A stretch of DNA of 64,000 nucleotides, taken from Cupriavidus sp. D39. Lineage in GTDB: Bacteria > Pseudomonadota > Gammaproteobacteria > Burkholderiales > Burkholderiaceae. The notes beneath the pieces are model-generated. The model was not told the DNA's origin, ran no database searches, and was given only the letters and a program-made list of their open reading frames with translations. Below, piece after piece: positions 9,269 through 18,480 of this stretch. Every line of letters starts with the position of its first letter. The stretch's first letter is position 1. The DNA lies in the NCBI RefSeq assembly GCF_026627925.1, contig NZ_JAPNLE010000009.1, positions 1,488,001-1,552,000 on the forward strand, in the 5' to 3' direction. Position numbers and translations under genes: made by a program.

Positions 9269-10060
9269 TTAGGCAAACAGGTTCTGGGTGGTGGCGATCT
9301 TGCCGCCGGCGCCAACGAACTCGTCGATAAACGCCTGGCCCTGGGCTTCGAATCCGGGCACCGGGCTCATGGCGTCGCCCAGCAGCACCATGCGCTGCGC
9401 GAACTCGCGCCCGAGGTGCCGCAGCAGGCTGCGCACCGAACTGGCCACGCAATGCGACAGCGCCTCGCCCGCCACGAGCACGCGATCCGCCGCGGCAAGG
9501 CTGCGGACACGGGCCGGGTTGAACTGGGTATCCGGGTCGGCATCGACCGGCACGTCAGCCTCGAAGGCCGAGAAATGCTCGGTGCGCGGGTTCAGGCCCT
9601 TGAACAGGTAATCCACATTGGCAAGGCGAGCCGCCTCCCAACCGGACAACGCTGCGGCCAGGACATCGTGCACGCCATGCCCCCACGAGCCGACGATGCA
9701 GTGATCGGGCCAGAGGAAAAGCCCACTGCGGCCCAGGTACTGTGCCACCGCTTCCGCCTGCGCCGAGTCGGCCGGCCGGTAAGCGCCGCTGGCCACGTCC
9801 GCCGATGTGATCGCCGTGAACGGCGACGGCTTGTTGCCCGCCGCATCGCGCCAATAGCTGGCGTGGGCGATGTCATAGGTATGGTGGGAGTCCAGGGTGA
9901 CGGTGATGCCCGCGAACCTGTCACCGTGCCCGGCGACCAGCGTCGCGAGCCGGGCCATATCCGCATTGGCGCCTGCGACCGGCAGCGCGGCGCCGGGGAT
10001 GTCGCAGAAGTCGTTCTGCGGGTCGATGATCAGAAGCTGGTCTCGTCGTTGGGTTGCCAT
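9269..10060 (-). CDS. pncA: Nicotinamidase / isochorismatase-family cysteine hydrolase
   Basis: About 263 residues. The catalytic Asp is in LIIDPQNDF, Lys in LFKGLNPRTEHFSAF and nucleophile Cys in GEALSHCVASS; the metal site is DSHHTYDIAH. It deamidates nicotinamide to nicotinate for the downstream PncB. The ATG at 10060 was chosen because GGAG lies 6 nt upstream; a second ATG is two codons earlier. It is the first gene of the NAD-salvage operon, directly downstream of the NrtR operator. Confidence 0.9.
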   Translation of the reverse strand: MATQRRDQLLIIDPQNDFCDIPGAALPVAGANADMARLATLVAGHGDRFAGITVTLDSHHTYDIAHASYWRDAAGNKPSPFTAITSADVASGAYRPADSAQAEAVAQYLGRSGLFLWPDHCIVGSWGHGVHDVLAAALSGWEAARLANVDYLFKGLNPRTEHFSAFEADVPVDADPDTQFNPARVRSLAAADRVLVAGEALSHCVASSVRSLLRHLGREFAQRMVLLGDAMSPVPGFEAQGQAFIDEFVGAGGKIATTQNLFA

Positions 10061-10124
10061 TTCCATCTCCAGGCGCATTTGGGGCATGCTTTTCGGGGCA
10101 TGCGATGGCTGAATCATGGCATAG

Positions 10125-10145
10125 ATTGTGGCGTAGTGCCACAAT
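10125..10145. promoter_or_regulatory. Putative NrtR operator 1
   Basis: A perfect inverted repeat ATTGTGGC-N5-GCCACAAT, 65 bp upstream of the pncA start. It shares the core GTGGC-N5-GCCAC with the second site near nrtR. Its place between a NUDIX-type NAD regulator and its NAD genes makes it the likely repressor site for the pncA operon. Confidence 0.8.
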
Positions 10146-10212
10146 TAATTTGTAGGTGACACTGAACAGCCAATTTTCAAGCATTTGCCCCGGTTATTTT
10201 CAGCTGCCATAA

Positions 10213-10231
10213 TGGTGGCATCACGCCACAA
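10213..10231. promoter_or_regulatory. Putative NrtR operator 2
   Basis: TGGTGGC-N5-GCCACAA, one mismatch between arms, with the same core and spacer as operator 1. It ends 17 bp before the nrtR start codon, so it is well placed for autorepression. Centres of the two sites are 87 bp apart, about eight helical turns. Confidence 0.75.
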
Positions 10232-10248
10232 AACACCAACCAAAATCG

Positions 10249-10920
10249 ATGTCAGAGATCTACACCTTCGTTGACGTGGTCCTCCTCACGGCAAGCGACA
10301 GCGAGCTTCAGGTGATGCTGCACAACCGCAGCGAAGCGCCGCACCCGAACGTGCTGGCCCTGCCCGGCGGCCGCATCCGGGTCGACCAGGACCTGGACAC
10401 CGAAGCCAGCGCCCTGCGCATGCTGCGGGAGAAGACCGGCATCGAGACGCCCTACCTGGAGCAGCTCTACACCTTCTCCGGCAAATTCCGCGACCCGCGC
10501 CGCTGGTCGATCAGCGTGGTCTATTGCGCCGTGGTGCCGCTAGACGTGCTCGCGCCCGGGATCGACGCGAACTGCTCGCTGCATCCCGCGCGCAATGCCC
10601 CGCGGCTGCCCTTCGACCACAACGCGATGATCGACAAGGCCATCGAGCGGCTGGAAAACAAATCCACCTACTCGACGCTGCCGACCCACCTGCTGCCGGA
10701 CGTCTTCACGCTGCCGGAGCTCCAGCGCATGTACGAACTGGTGCTCGGGCGGGAACTGGAGCGCAAGGCATTCCGGCGAAAGATCGAGGCACTGGAGTTC
10801 CTGGAGCTGGCACCAAAGGCAGCCGCGCGGGCCCGCGAAGTGGTCCGCAGCGGACCGCCGCCGCAGTATTACCAGGTAAAGCCGGGAGTCCGGCTGAAGT
10901 TTCGGGATCGGATGCTTTGA
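10249..10920 (+). CDS. nrtR: NrtR-type NUDIX/winged-helix regulator of NAD metabolism
   Basis: 223 residues. The N-terminal NUDIX-like domain (about 5-140) has GGRIRVDQDLDTEASALRMLREKTGI in place of the NUDIX box, with catalytic Glu positions degenerate, as in sensor members that bind ADP-ribose. The C-terminal winged helix (about 150-215, LPELQRMYELVLGRELERKAFRRK) is the DNA-binding part. It is divergent from pncA-pncB-nadE, with two matching palindromes between them. NrtR proteins repress NAD biosynthesis or salvage genes and are relieved by an NAD-derived ligand (family knowledge). Confidence 0.93.
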   Translation: MSEIYTFVDVVLLTASDSELQVMLHNRSEAPHPNVLALPGGRIRVDQDLDTEASALRMLREKTGIETPYLEQLYTFSGKFRDPRRWSISVVYCAVVPLDVLAPGIDANCSLHPARNAPRLPFDHNAMIDKAIERLENKSTYSTLPTHLLPDVFTLPELQRMYELVLGRELERKAFRRKIEALEFLELAPKAAARAREVVRSGPPPQYYQVKPGVRLKFRDRML

Positions 10921-11003
10921 TCCGGTTCTGGGCGGTTGCAGCGCGCGCGAGAGCGGAGCGCGACAACGCAGACCCGGCTTTGTCAGCAAGTCTCTGTCAG
11001 CAA

Positions 11004-11036
11004 GCCGAGCCGGCGGGGTTACTCCGCCGGCTCGGC
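11004..11036. terminator. Bidirectional hairpin between nrtR and the Bug receptor gene
   Basis: A perfect 13-bp stem, GCCGAGCCGGCGG / CCGCCGGCTCGGC, with a 7-nt loop. It lies between the convergent ends of nrtR and the solute-receptor gene. There is no good U-tract on either side, so it may need other factors. Confidence 0.6.
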
Positions 11037-11095
11037 GCGATCGGGCCGATGAGGGCGCCGCCGCGGGCTCCCCGCCGCGACACAACACCCCGACC

Positions 11096-12085
11096 TTACT
11101 CGAGGGTCACATTGGCCTTCTTGACCAGGGCCGCATAGCGCGCCGCTTCGCTCTGGAAGAACCTGGCGGCTGCTTCCGGCGTGCCGGGATTGATCGTAGT
11201 GCCCTGCTTCTTCATGGCTTCCATCACGTCCGGACTGGTGAATGCCTTGGCGAACGCCGTGTTGAGGCGCTTTACCTCGGCCGGCGGCAGCCCTGCCGGG
11301 CCCACCACGGCAAACCAGCCCTCGACCGTGAAGTTGGGCAGGCCTTGTTCGGCGATGGTGGGTATCTCGGGCGCGGCGGGCGAGCGCGTCGCGCCGCACA
11401 GGCCGATCGCACGCAGGCTGCCGCTCTTCAGATGTGGCGCTACGGCGTTCAACGCCACGACACCGATCTCCACCTGGCCCGCGATCAGGTCGGTCATCAT
11501 CGGTCCGGTGCCCTTGTAGGGCACATGGCGCGCCTTGACGTGCGCCTCGTCGAGGAACATTTCCGCGGCGAGCTGGAGAATGGTGCCGTTACCCGACGAG
11601 GCATAGTTGAATCCATCTGGCTTGGCCTTGAGCAAGGCAACAAGTTCTTGCACGTTCTTCGCGGGCACCTTGGGGTTGACCACAAGGACCAGCGGCGTGA
11701 AGCCGATCACGCTGATGGGCGTGAAGTCCCTGATCGCGTCGAACGGCATCTTCTTGTACACGCTCGGATTGATGACATGGTTGTTGGAGAACAGGCCCAG
11801 CGTGGTGCCGTCGGCCGGCGCCTTGGCCACCGCCGCCGCGCCGGTAATGCCGCCGGCGCCGGGCAGATTCTCGATCACCACCGGCTGCCCCAGGCTCTTG
11901 CCGAGCGACGGTCCGGCAGCGCGGGCGATAGCGTCCACGCCCGAGCCGGCGCTGATCGGCAGGATCAGGCGTACCGGCCGGCCCGAGCCTTGGGCCAGTG
12001 CAGTGCCGGCCGGCAACGCAAGCGTGAGTGCGAAAGCCGAAACGGCCATGCCGAGTACTTCCCGGCGCGAAATGGGGAATGCCAT
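11096..12085 (-). CDS. Bug-family tripartite tricarboxylate transporter substrate-binding protein
   Basis: 329 residues. The leader has a twin-arginine-like start (SRREVLGMAVSAFALTLALPAGTALAQ), followed by the Bug fold: RPVRLILPISAGSGVDAIAR, then VVIENLPGAGG and the phosphate/acid-binding loop region SGNGTILQLAAEMF. It binds a carboxylate in the periplasm. No TctA/TctB membrane partners are in the window. It is the last gene after the HMG-CoA lyase and CoA-transferase genes, so its ligand may be the acid that the CoA-transferase activates (inference). Confidence 0.92.
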   Translation of the reverse strand: MAFPISRREVLGMAVSAFALTLALPAGTALAQGSGRPVRLILPISAGSGVDAIARAAGPSLGKSLGQPVVIENLPGAGGITGAAAVAKAPADGTTLGLFSNNHVINPSVYKKMPFDAIRDFTPISVIGFTPLVLVVNPKVPAKNVQELVALLKAKPDGFNYASSGNGTILQLAAEMFLDEAHVKARHVPYKGTGPMMTDLIAGQVEIGVVALNAVAPHLKSGSLRAIGLCGATRSPAAPEIPTIAEQGLPNFTVEGWFAVVGPAGLPPAEVKRLNTAFAKAFTSPDVMEAMKKQGTTINPGTPEAAARFFQSEAARYAALVKKANVTLE

Positions 12086-12154
12086 GTCTGTCTCCTTGTG
12101 TTTATCGTTATCGTCCGCGTGGCCATCCAGAGCCCCGCGGCAAGGCGGGTAGAT

Positions 12155-13308
12155 TCAGTCCGCGATCCGCGTGTGCAGGCCGGACAGGATTTCATCGTTG
12201 TGCTCGCCAATGCCCGGCAGCGGCATGCGCACGCCTGGCCTGCGTCCGCCCATGAGCAGCGGCAGCAGCACAACGTCGGTGGTGCCGCCGTCCTCGGTCT
12301 GCATCGGCACCAGGCCGCCGCTTGCCTTCAGGTGCGGATCCTCCAGCAGTTGTTCCGGCCGCATGATGGGCGCATAGGGAATGCCCGCAGCTTCGAATTT
12401 CAGCGCAAGTTCTTCCACGCGATGGTCCTTGAGAATCGCGCCGAGCCGCTCCAGCAGTGCCGGACGTACCGCAACGCGCATGGCGTTGGTCGCGAGCTCC
12501 GGATCGGCCGCCAGGTCGGGGCGCTGCAGCACGTCGCACAGCGTGTTGAACTGCTTGTCGCTGACGGCGCCGATAAACAGTTGCTCGCCTTCGGCCAGCG
12601 TGAACACGTCGTAGACGCTCCAGGCGGACACGCGCGACGGCATCGGCGGCGGCGGCTCGCCGGTCATCGAGAACTGCTGCATATGCTGGGACGACAGGAA
12701 CACGCAATTCTCGAACAGCGCGCTCTGCACTTCCTGGCCCTTGCCGGTACGGTCGCGCTCACGCAAGGCGGCCATCACGCCGATGGCGCCGAACATGCCG
12801 CCCATGATGTCGTTGACCGAGGTGCCGGCGCGCAGCGGGCGGCCCTTGGGCCCGGTCATGTAGGAAAGGCCCCCATCATCTGCACGACTTCGTCGAGCGC
12901 CAGGCGGTTTTCATAGGGGCCGGGCAGGAAGCCTTTGTGCGAGACGTAGATGAGCTTGGGGAACCTGGCGGACAGCGTGGCGTAGTCCAGCCCGCATTTC
13001 TCCATCAAACCCGGGCGGAAGTTTTCGAGCAGCACATCGCACTGGCCGACCAGCTCCGCTGCCGCGGCCTGCCCTTGCGGGGTGGTGATATCGATGACGA
13101 CGCTCTTCTTGTTGCGGTTGAACGAGCGGAAGAAGCCAATGCCAAGGCCGGGCAGGTTGCGGGTCTTGTCGCCGCCGGGCGGCTCGACCTTGATGACTTC
13201 GGCACCCAGGTCCGCGAGGATCATGCCGCAGGTCGGGCCCATCACCATGTGGGTGAACTCAACCACGCGGACGCCGGCGAGCGGCAAGGAGGAATGCTCG
13301 GTGTTCAT
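12155..13308 (-). CDS. CaiB/BaiF family (class III) CoA-transferase, frameshifted
   Basis: About 384 residues after correction. The N-terminal half has the family start PLAGVRVVEFTHMVMGPTCG and the catalytic Asp in QCDVLLENFRPG. The frame breaks at QMMG and resumes as YMTGPKGRPLRAGTSVNDI. The break is a run of five C on the plus strand (12870-12874), where a sixth restores MMGGLSYMTG. It transfers CoA between carboxylic acids. It starts 9 bp after the HMG-CoA lyase stop, so the two are probably co-translated and the lyase would cleave the CoA ester formed. Confidence 0.88.
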
Positions 13309-13317
13309 GGTTTGCTC

Positions 13318-14277
13318 TCAGGCGGCAGCCGCATCGGCAACCGATGTAGGAAATGTCTTGGGCAGCCCGGCGCGCCACAGCGTGCCGTGCAGGGTTTCAT
13401 TGGCCAGCCAGCCGGCCACGCGTTCGCGCAGCGCCAGCAGCTTGTCAAAATCGATGCCGGTCTCGAAGCCCATGCTGCCCAGCAGGTAGGCCAGGTCTTC
13501 GGTGGCGACATTGCCGCTGGCGCCGGGCGCGTGCGGGCAACCGCCGATCCCGGCGAGACAAGCATCAAAGCGGGTGACCCCGGCCTCCAGGGCGGCATAG
13601 ACATTGGCCAGCCCGAGCCCGCGCGTATCGTGGAAATGGCCGCACCAGAAGCGGTCGCCGGCAATCGCCGTGGCGCGCTCGAACAGGCTGCGCACCATGG
13701 CGGGGTCGGCGTAGCCCACCGTGTCGGCCAGGCTGACGCGATCCGCGCCGGCGTCCAGCAGGGCCTGCATAAGGCGCAGCACCTCTTGCGGATCCACACG
13801 CCCCTGGATCGTGCAGCCGAAGGCCGTGCCCACGCCACCTTCGATCAGCGCCCTGGAGCCGGCCGCGTCGCGGGCGGCGCGGATCCTGGCGACCTCGGCC
13901 ACGACTTCGTCGGGCGTCTTGCGCAGGTTGGCCAGGCTATGGGCATGGCTGGCGGAAAGCGGCACCAGCATCAGGTCCGCGCCGCTGGCGATGGCGTTTT
14001 CCGCGCCCCGCAGGTTCGGCACCAGGACCGAGACGAACAGTCCAGGCAGCGACTTGGCAAAGTCCACGAGTTCCGCGGTATCGGCAAGTTGCGGCAGCAG
14101 CTTCGCCGGTACGAACGAGCCGACTTCGATCTCGCGCTGGCCCGCCGCATAGGCCGCCTGGATCCACTCCCGCTTGGCGGAAGTCGGCAGGATGGTGACG
14201 ATGCTTTGCAGCCCGTCGCGCAGCCCGGCCTCGCGGATCACGGCTTGGCGCGGTGCCGATTCGGTGTGCGTTGTCAT
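13318..14277 (-). CDS. Hydroxymethylglutaryl-CoA lyase family protein
   Basis: 319 residues of the DRE-TIM metallolyase fold. Family signatures are REAGLRDGLQ at the start (normally DGLQ with metal Asp), EVGSFVP, the CHFHD-like strand GHFHDTRGLGLAN with metal His residues, and the C-terminal loop GIGGCPHAPGASGN containing the catalytic Cys. It should cleave a 3-hydroxy-3-methylglutaryl-CoA or related hydroxyacyl-CoA. First gene of a three-gene operon with CoA-transferase and Bug receptor, divergent from a LysR gene with shared dyads between them. Confidence 0.92.
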   Translation of the reverse strand: MTTHTESAPRQAVIREAGLRDGLQSIVTILPTSAKREWIQAAYAAGQREIEVGSFVPAKLLPQLADTAELVDFAKSLPGLFVSVLVPNLRGAENAIASGADLMLVPLSASHAHSLANLRKTPDEVVAEVARIRAARDAAGSRALIEGGVGTAFGCTIQGRVDPQEVLRLMQALLDAGADRVSLADTVGYADPAMVRSLFERATAIAGDRFWCGHFHDTRGLGLANVYAALEAGVTRFDACLAGIGGCPHAPGASGNVATEDLAYLLGSMGFETGIDFDKLLALRERVAGWLANETLHGTLWRAGLPKTFPTSVADAAAA

Positions 14278-14372
14278 TTGGTCTGTGTCCCCCGGATGGT
14301 CGTGCTTCGGACTGGCCTATGCACTCTATGCTGTTCCGGACCCAGCCAGAAGCGGTAATGAAGAAGCGCCAG

Positions 14373-14389
14373 CATTCCGGATTGGAATG
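14373..14389. promoter_or_regulatory. LysR-type dyad 1, TTCC-N5-GGAA
   Basis: CATTCC-N5-GGAATG is a perfect 6-bp inverted repeat that fits the T-N11-A LysR box. It lies about 95 bp upstream of the HMG-CoA lyase start and shares its core and spacer length with a second dyad near the LysR start. Confidence 0.65.
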
Positions 14390-14521
14390 TCTGGCCGATC
14401 GCCCTGGATCAGTGGACGGCAGGCGGTTCGCCGAACGCGGGATAACGGCATGTCGCCCCATTTAGTCCCAACCCCAGAGATTCGCGAATTTAGCAAAAAG
14501 CGCTAATATGACCTCGCCAAA

Positions 14522-14536
14522 TTTCCGAATTGGAAA
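14522..14536. promoter_or_regulatory. LysR-type dyad 2, TTCC-N5-GGAA
   Basis: TTTCC-N5-GGAAA is a perfect inverted repeat 20 bp before the LysR start codon. Spacer GAATT differs by one base from GGATT in dyad 1. The place suits autoregulation. Another dyad, TAGC-N7-GCTA, lies at 14491-14505. Confidence 0.65.
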
Positions 14537-14556
14537 CCCTAACTTGAAGGCGATCG

Positions 14557-15462
14557 ATGCGTGACCTAGACCTCACCTCCTTGCGCCTGTTTGTTGCGGT
14601 TTGCGAGACACGCAACATGGCGCGTGCCGGCGAACAGCAGCACATCGTGGCTTCGGCCATCAGCAAGCGGCTGGCGCAGCTGGAAGACACTGTGGGCGTC
14701 ACGCTGTTCGAGCGGCGCCGGCGCGGCGTGATCCCGACCGCGGCTGGTGAGATCCTGCTTGAGCACGCGCGCGCCATGCTGGCTGCGGCAGACCGCGTGG
14801 AGCGCGACATGGCCGACTACGGCACCGGCATCAAGGGGCAAGTCCGCTTGCTGGCTACCGTATCGTGCATGGCCGAGTCGCTGCCCGACGATATCGCGAG
14901 CTTCCTGCAGGTGCCCGAGCATCGGGACATCCGCGTCACCGTCGAGGAAAGCCTCAGCCGCGACCTCGTCCGCTCATTGCGAGAAGGATCCGCACCGCTG
15001 GGTATCTGCTGGGATGCCGCGGATCTGGAAGGATTCCAGACCCGCCCTTATCGCGGCGATGCCTTGGCGGCCATCGTGCATCCCGAGCATCCACTCGCGA
15101 GGCTGGCGGATTGCACCTTCGAGCAGACGCTTGAATTCGACCACATCGGCCTGCCCGGGCAGACGGCCGTGCACACCATGCTCGCGCGCGCCGCGGCCAT
15201 CATCGGCAAGCCGATGGCGTACCGCGTGGTGGTTTCCTCGTTCGATGCATCCCTGCGCTGCGTGCGCGCAAATCTCGGTCTTACCATCGTGCCCCGCGAG
15301 GTGGTCGAGCCCATCTACGCCAGCTTTGGCGTGCGGGTGATCCCGCTCACGGATAGCTGGGCGCAGCGCCGCTTCGCGATTTGCTTCCGCGACGAGGCAA
15401 GCCTTTCACCGGCGGCAAAACTGCTGGTGGATTATCTGTTGATGAAGGCGGCGGCATCCTGA
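14557..15462 (+). CDS. LysR family regulator, divergent from HMG-CoA lyase operon
   Basis: 301 residues. HTH is in the first 65 (LTSLRLFVAVCETRNMARAG, SAISKRLAQLEDTVG, FERRRRGVIPTAAGE), followed by the LysR effector domain to residue 300. The ATG directly precedes the standard family N-terminus and follows GAAGGCGATCG. Likely controls the divergent lyase/CoA-transferase/Bug operon through the two TTCC-N5-GGAA sites. Confidence 0.92.
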   Translation: MRDLDLTSLRLFVAVCETRNMARAGEQQHIVASAISKRLAQLEDTVGVTLFERRRRGVIPTAAGEILLEHARAMLAAADRVERDMADYGTGIKGQVRLLATVSCMAESLPDDIASFLQVPEHRDIRVTVEESLSRDLVRSLREGSAPLGICWDAADLEGFQTRPYRGDALAAIVHPEHPLARLADCTFEQTLEFDHIGLPGQTAVHTMLARAAAIIGKPMAYRVVVSSFDASLRCVRANLGLTIVPREVVEPIYASFGVRVIPLTDSWAQRRFAICFRDEASLSPAAKLLVDYLLMKAAAS

Positions 15463-15535
15463 TAGCCCTTGGGCCGGCCCGTCGTGCTAGGCGGGCTGGC
15501 TATGCCGAGGCGGTCAGGATCGATCTCCACCTTTT

Positions 15536-16477
15536 TCAGCTTGCCCCAGTGACCGGGTTGAGATAAACCTCCAGGTCACGAGATACCGTGGAGAAGCGCT
15601 CAATCAGGAAGTCGAGCAACGCCCGCACGCGCGGCGCCATGTACCGGGTGCGGTGATACAGGGCATGCACTGGAACATCCGGCGAGCGCCACTCCGGCAT
15701 CAGCATCATTAATGTTCCCGCGCGCAGATCAGCGCCGATATCCCATACGGATTTCATCGCTATGCCGTAACCCGCCACCGCCCACTCGCGCGCGAGCGCA
15801 CCGTCATTCGTCTCTCGGGAATTTGCCAGGGGCACGGTATAGGTTTCGACCTTGCCGCCGCGCGTGAACCGCCAGTCGTTCGCAAGCCCGGCTGCCGTCC
15901 CCAGGACGATGCAATCGAACCGCTCCAGATCCTGTGGGTGCCCAGGCGTCCCGTGCGCCGCCACATAATCAGGCGATGCACAAAGCACACGCCGATTCGG
16001 CGCGAGGCGCCGCGCGATGAGCGAGCTATCCGGGGGCACGCCAAAGCGGATGGCAAGGTCAATGTCGTCGAGCAACAGATTCGACAATGTGTCGGACAGC
16101 ACCAGGGCGAAAGTCACCTCCGGATATTGCACATTGAACTCGTCAAGCCAGCCCTTGAGGACGTGACGGCCGAAATCCGAGGTCGCCGAAATCCGCACTT
16201 TTCCGCTAACGACACCCCGACCAGCTTGTAGCGTCGCTTGAGCATCTTCAAGGGCCCCAAGTGCCTGCTGGCAATGGAGCAGGACCATGCGTCCCTCCTC
16301 CGTGAGCCGCAACTGGCGCGTCGTGCGCTCAAAGAGCCGCGTATTCAGGCTCGCTTCCAGCCTGAGAAGACGCGCGCTCGCCGCCGCAGGAGAGAGTCCC
16401 AGCTTGCGTCCCGCGGCCGACAGCCCGCCCAGGCTTGCCGCTTCAACAAAAAGCCGGATGTCGCCAAGACTCTCCAC
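15536..16477 (-). CDS. LysR family regulator next to Old Yellow Enzyme gene
   Basis: 313 residues. The HTH (GDIRLFVEAASLGGLSAAGR, SPAAASARLLRLEASL) is followed by an effector domain (KVRISATSDFGRHVLKGWL, LAIRFGVPPDSSLIARRL). Sequence style places it with AaeR/DmlR-type LysR proteins. It is divergent from the ene-reductase gene 124 bp away and probably controls it, in response to an electrophile or oxidant (inference). Confidence 0.9.
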   Translation of the reverse strand: MESLGDIRLFVEAASLGGLSAAGRKLGLSPAAASARLLRLEASLNTRLFERTTRQLRLTEEGRMVLLHCQQALGALEDAQATLQAGRGVVSGKVRISATSDFGRHVLKGWLDEFNVQYPEVTFALVLSDTLSNLLLDDIDLAIRFGVPPDSSLIARRLAPNRRVLCASPDYVAAHGTPGHPQDLERFDCIVLGTAAGLANDWRFTRGGKVETYTVPLANSRETNDGALAREWAVAGYGIAMKSVWDIGADLRAGTLMMLMPEWRSPDVPVHALYHRTRYMAPRVRALLDFLIERFSTVSRDLEVYLNPVTGAS

Positions 16478-16601
16478 GATATTTCCGTTCTATTTGAAGA
16501 TGATTCAAATGGTAGGCCAATTATCAAAGTACGCCGGGCTTTGCACAATGTGCCACATCAGCACAACCACCATCGTCACCCAAGTCCGGAGATCCGCAAG
16601 C

Positions 16602-17749
16602 ATGTTGACAACCGCCTCGCCACTTTTCACGCCGACCGTCGTCGCCGGCCACACACTTGCCCACCGCGTCGTCATGGCGCCCATGACGCGTGCGCGCAGC
16701 ACCCAGCCGGGTGACGTGCCCAACGCAATGAATGCCCGCTACTACGCCCAGCGTGCCGGTGCCGCCCTGATCGTGACCGAGGCCACCCAGATCTCGCCCC
16801 AAGGCAAAGGCTATTCCTTCACCCCCGGCATCTACAGCCCGGAGCAGGTCGCCGGATGGCGACTGGTGACCGATGCGGTCCACTCCGCCGGCGGGCGGAT
16901 CTTCCTGCAGCTCTGGCACGTGGGCCGCATGTCCCACCCGGACTTTCACAACGGCGCGCTGCCGGTGGCGCCCTCCGCCGTCCCGTTCGAAGGCCAGATC
17001 TGGAAAGTCGACCCGGCCACGGGCGTCGGCGCCATGGTCGCTTGCCCAACCCCGCGCGCACTCACCCGCGAGGAGATCGGCGGCGTTGTTGCGGATTTCC
17101 GCCGGGCCGCCCGCAATGCAATGGATGCGGGCTTCGACGGTGTCGAGATCCATGGCGCCAACGGCTACCTCATCGACCAGTTCCTGCGTACAACTTCCAA
17201 CGTCCGCACCGATGAATACGGCGGCGGGCGTGACAACCGCCTGCGCTTTCTCAGGAAGTCGTCAACGCCGTGGCGGACGAGGCCGGCGCCGATCGCACCG
17301 CCATTCGCCTCGCCCCATTCCTGACCGCGCGTGGCATGGCCTGTCCCGACATCCTGCCGACCATTCTCGAAGCCGCCGAATTTCTCCAGGCACGCGGCGT
17401 TGCCTATCTGCATCTGGTCGAGGCGGACTGGGACGACGCACCGCAATTCACCGAGGCATTCCGCCAGGCCATTCGCGCACGGTTCACGCGGCCGATCATG
17501 GTTGCCGGCAACTACGACGAGGCGCGCGCGCAATGGGTCCTGTCCAGAGGCTACGCCGACCTGGTTGCCTTCGGCCGGCCGTTTGTCGCCAACCCGGACT
17601 TACCGCGCCGGCTCGCCAATGGCCTGCCGCTGGCCACATTCGACGGCAGCACCCTGTTTGGCGGGAGCGAGCGTGGCTACACCGACCATCCCGCTTCACT
17701 GGAAGCGCAAGTGCCCGACCGGACCCGGGACGCCGTCAGCTTTGCCTGA
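16602..17749 (+). CDS. Old Yellow Enzyme family NADH:flavin oxidoreductase (ene-reductase), frameshifted
   Basis: About 383 residues after correction, an FMN-dependent TIM barrel that reduces activated C=C bonds (NemA-like). Seen: VVMAPMTRARS near the FMN phosphate side, LQLWHVGRMSHP, GVEIHGANGYLIDQFL with the substrate-binding His/Asn pair, and late FMN-binding strands DLVAFGRPFVANPDL. The frame breaks near 17252: one missing base joins NRLRFL to EVVNAVADEAG. CGGAG precedes the ATG. Divergent from a LysR gene. Confidence 0.9.
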
Positions 17750-18480
17750 GCGCCGCCGACCGCCATCGCCCGCCAGGCCGGGAGCGAAACGTCGGCGAGG
17801 CTGATCATTGTGGGAGGCGGCCGAGGCGGCCGAGCCGCTCGGCGCATGGGCGCAAGGCCATGTGACGCATATCACACGAGCACAGACTGAGTTCGACAAA
17901 CAGGCAGAGTTGCAGGGCTCGATGGAAACCGGCGCGGCCCATGTGGCCACCGGCATTTGCATCGGTGCCGCTCCGGCACCCCGCATTCACAAGGCGTACA
18001 ACAAACCGAGTGCGAGCAGGCACCCAGCAAGCCTGAGGTAGTATCCGCCACCGTGATGAGGTTGGCTGTTGCGTGACGCATTGCGGATGTGCGACATCAT
18101 GTTTCTCACCGAATTGGGCCAGGGGAAATACAGGCAAGGCGCTCTTTCAGCCATTGACCAGTAGAGCGATTCGAGACGAAGGAATCCGCGGCCTCACCAA
18201 ATTGCAAGCCTCCAGATTAAGAACTCGCCCATGCAAATGGCATAGAAAAGTATTAGCCAGGCATAAACAACCCGTAAATCTCACCTCTGCCGCCGTGGTG
18301 CTTCATGGACTTGGCCGCGGGCGGTCTCCTCCGCGCCTTGGCATGCCGGTGAGCGTGCTGCCGGCTGATTCCCCACCTACAATTGATTATCCGGGCCGGT
18401 GCAACACGGATCCATGCCCGACGGCCACGTTTCGCGCTGCAGCAAGCCACGGATGACGGTCCGGCAAAGGAGCATGATCG
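17750..18480. other. Intergenic region, 731 bp, no supported gene
   Basis: Short open frames exist on both strands but have neither ribosome sites nor recognisable domains. Base composition around 18150-18290 is more AT-rich than the flanks, as expected for a promoter zone upstream of the UPF0182 gene. No repeat, tRNA or terminator was recognised. Confidence 0.4.

Noticed and set aside
17805..18137. Short open frames in the 731-bp gap before the UPF0182 gene
   Set aside because: Overlapping on both strands, no ribosome sites, no domain, odd composition.
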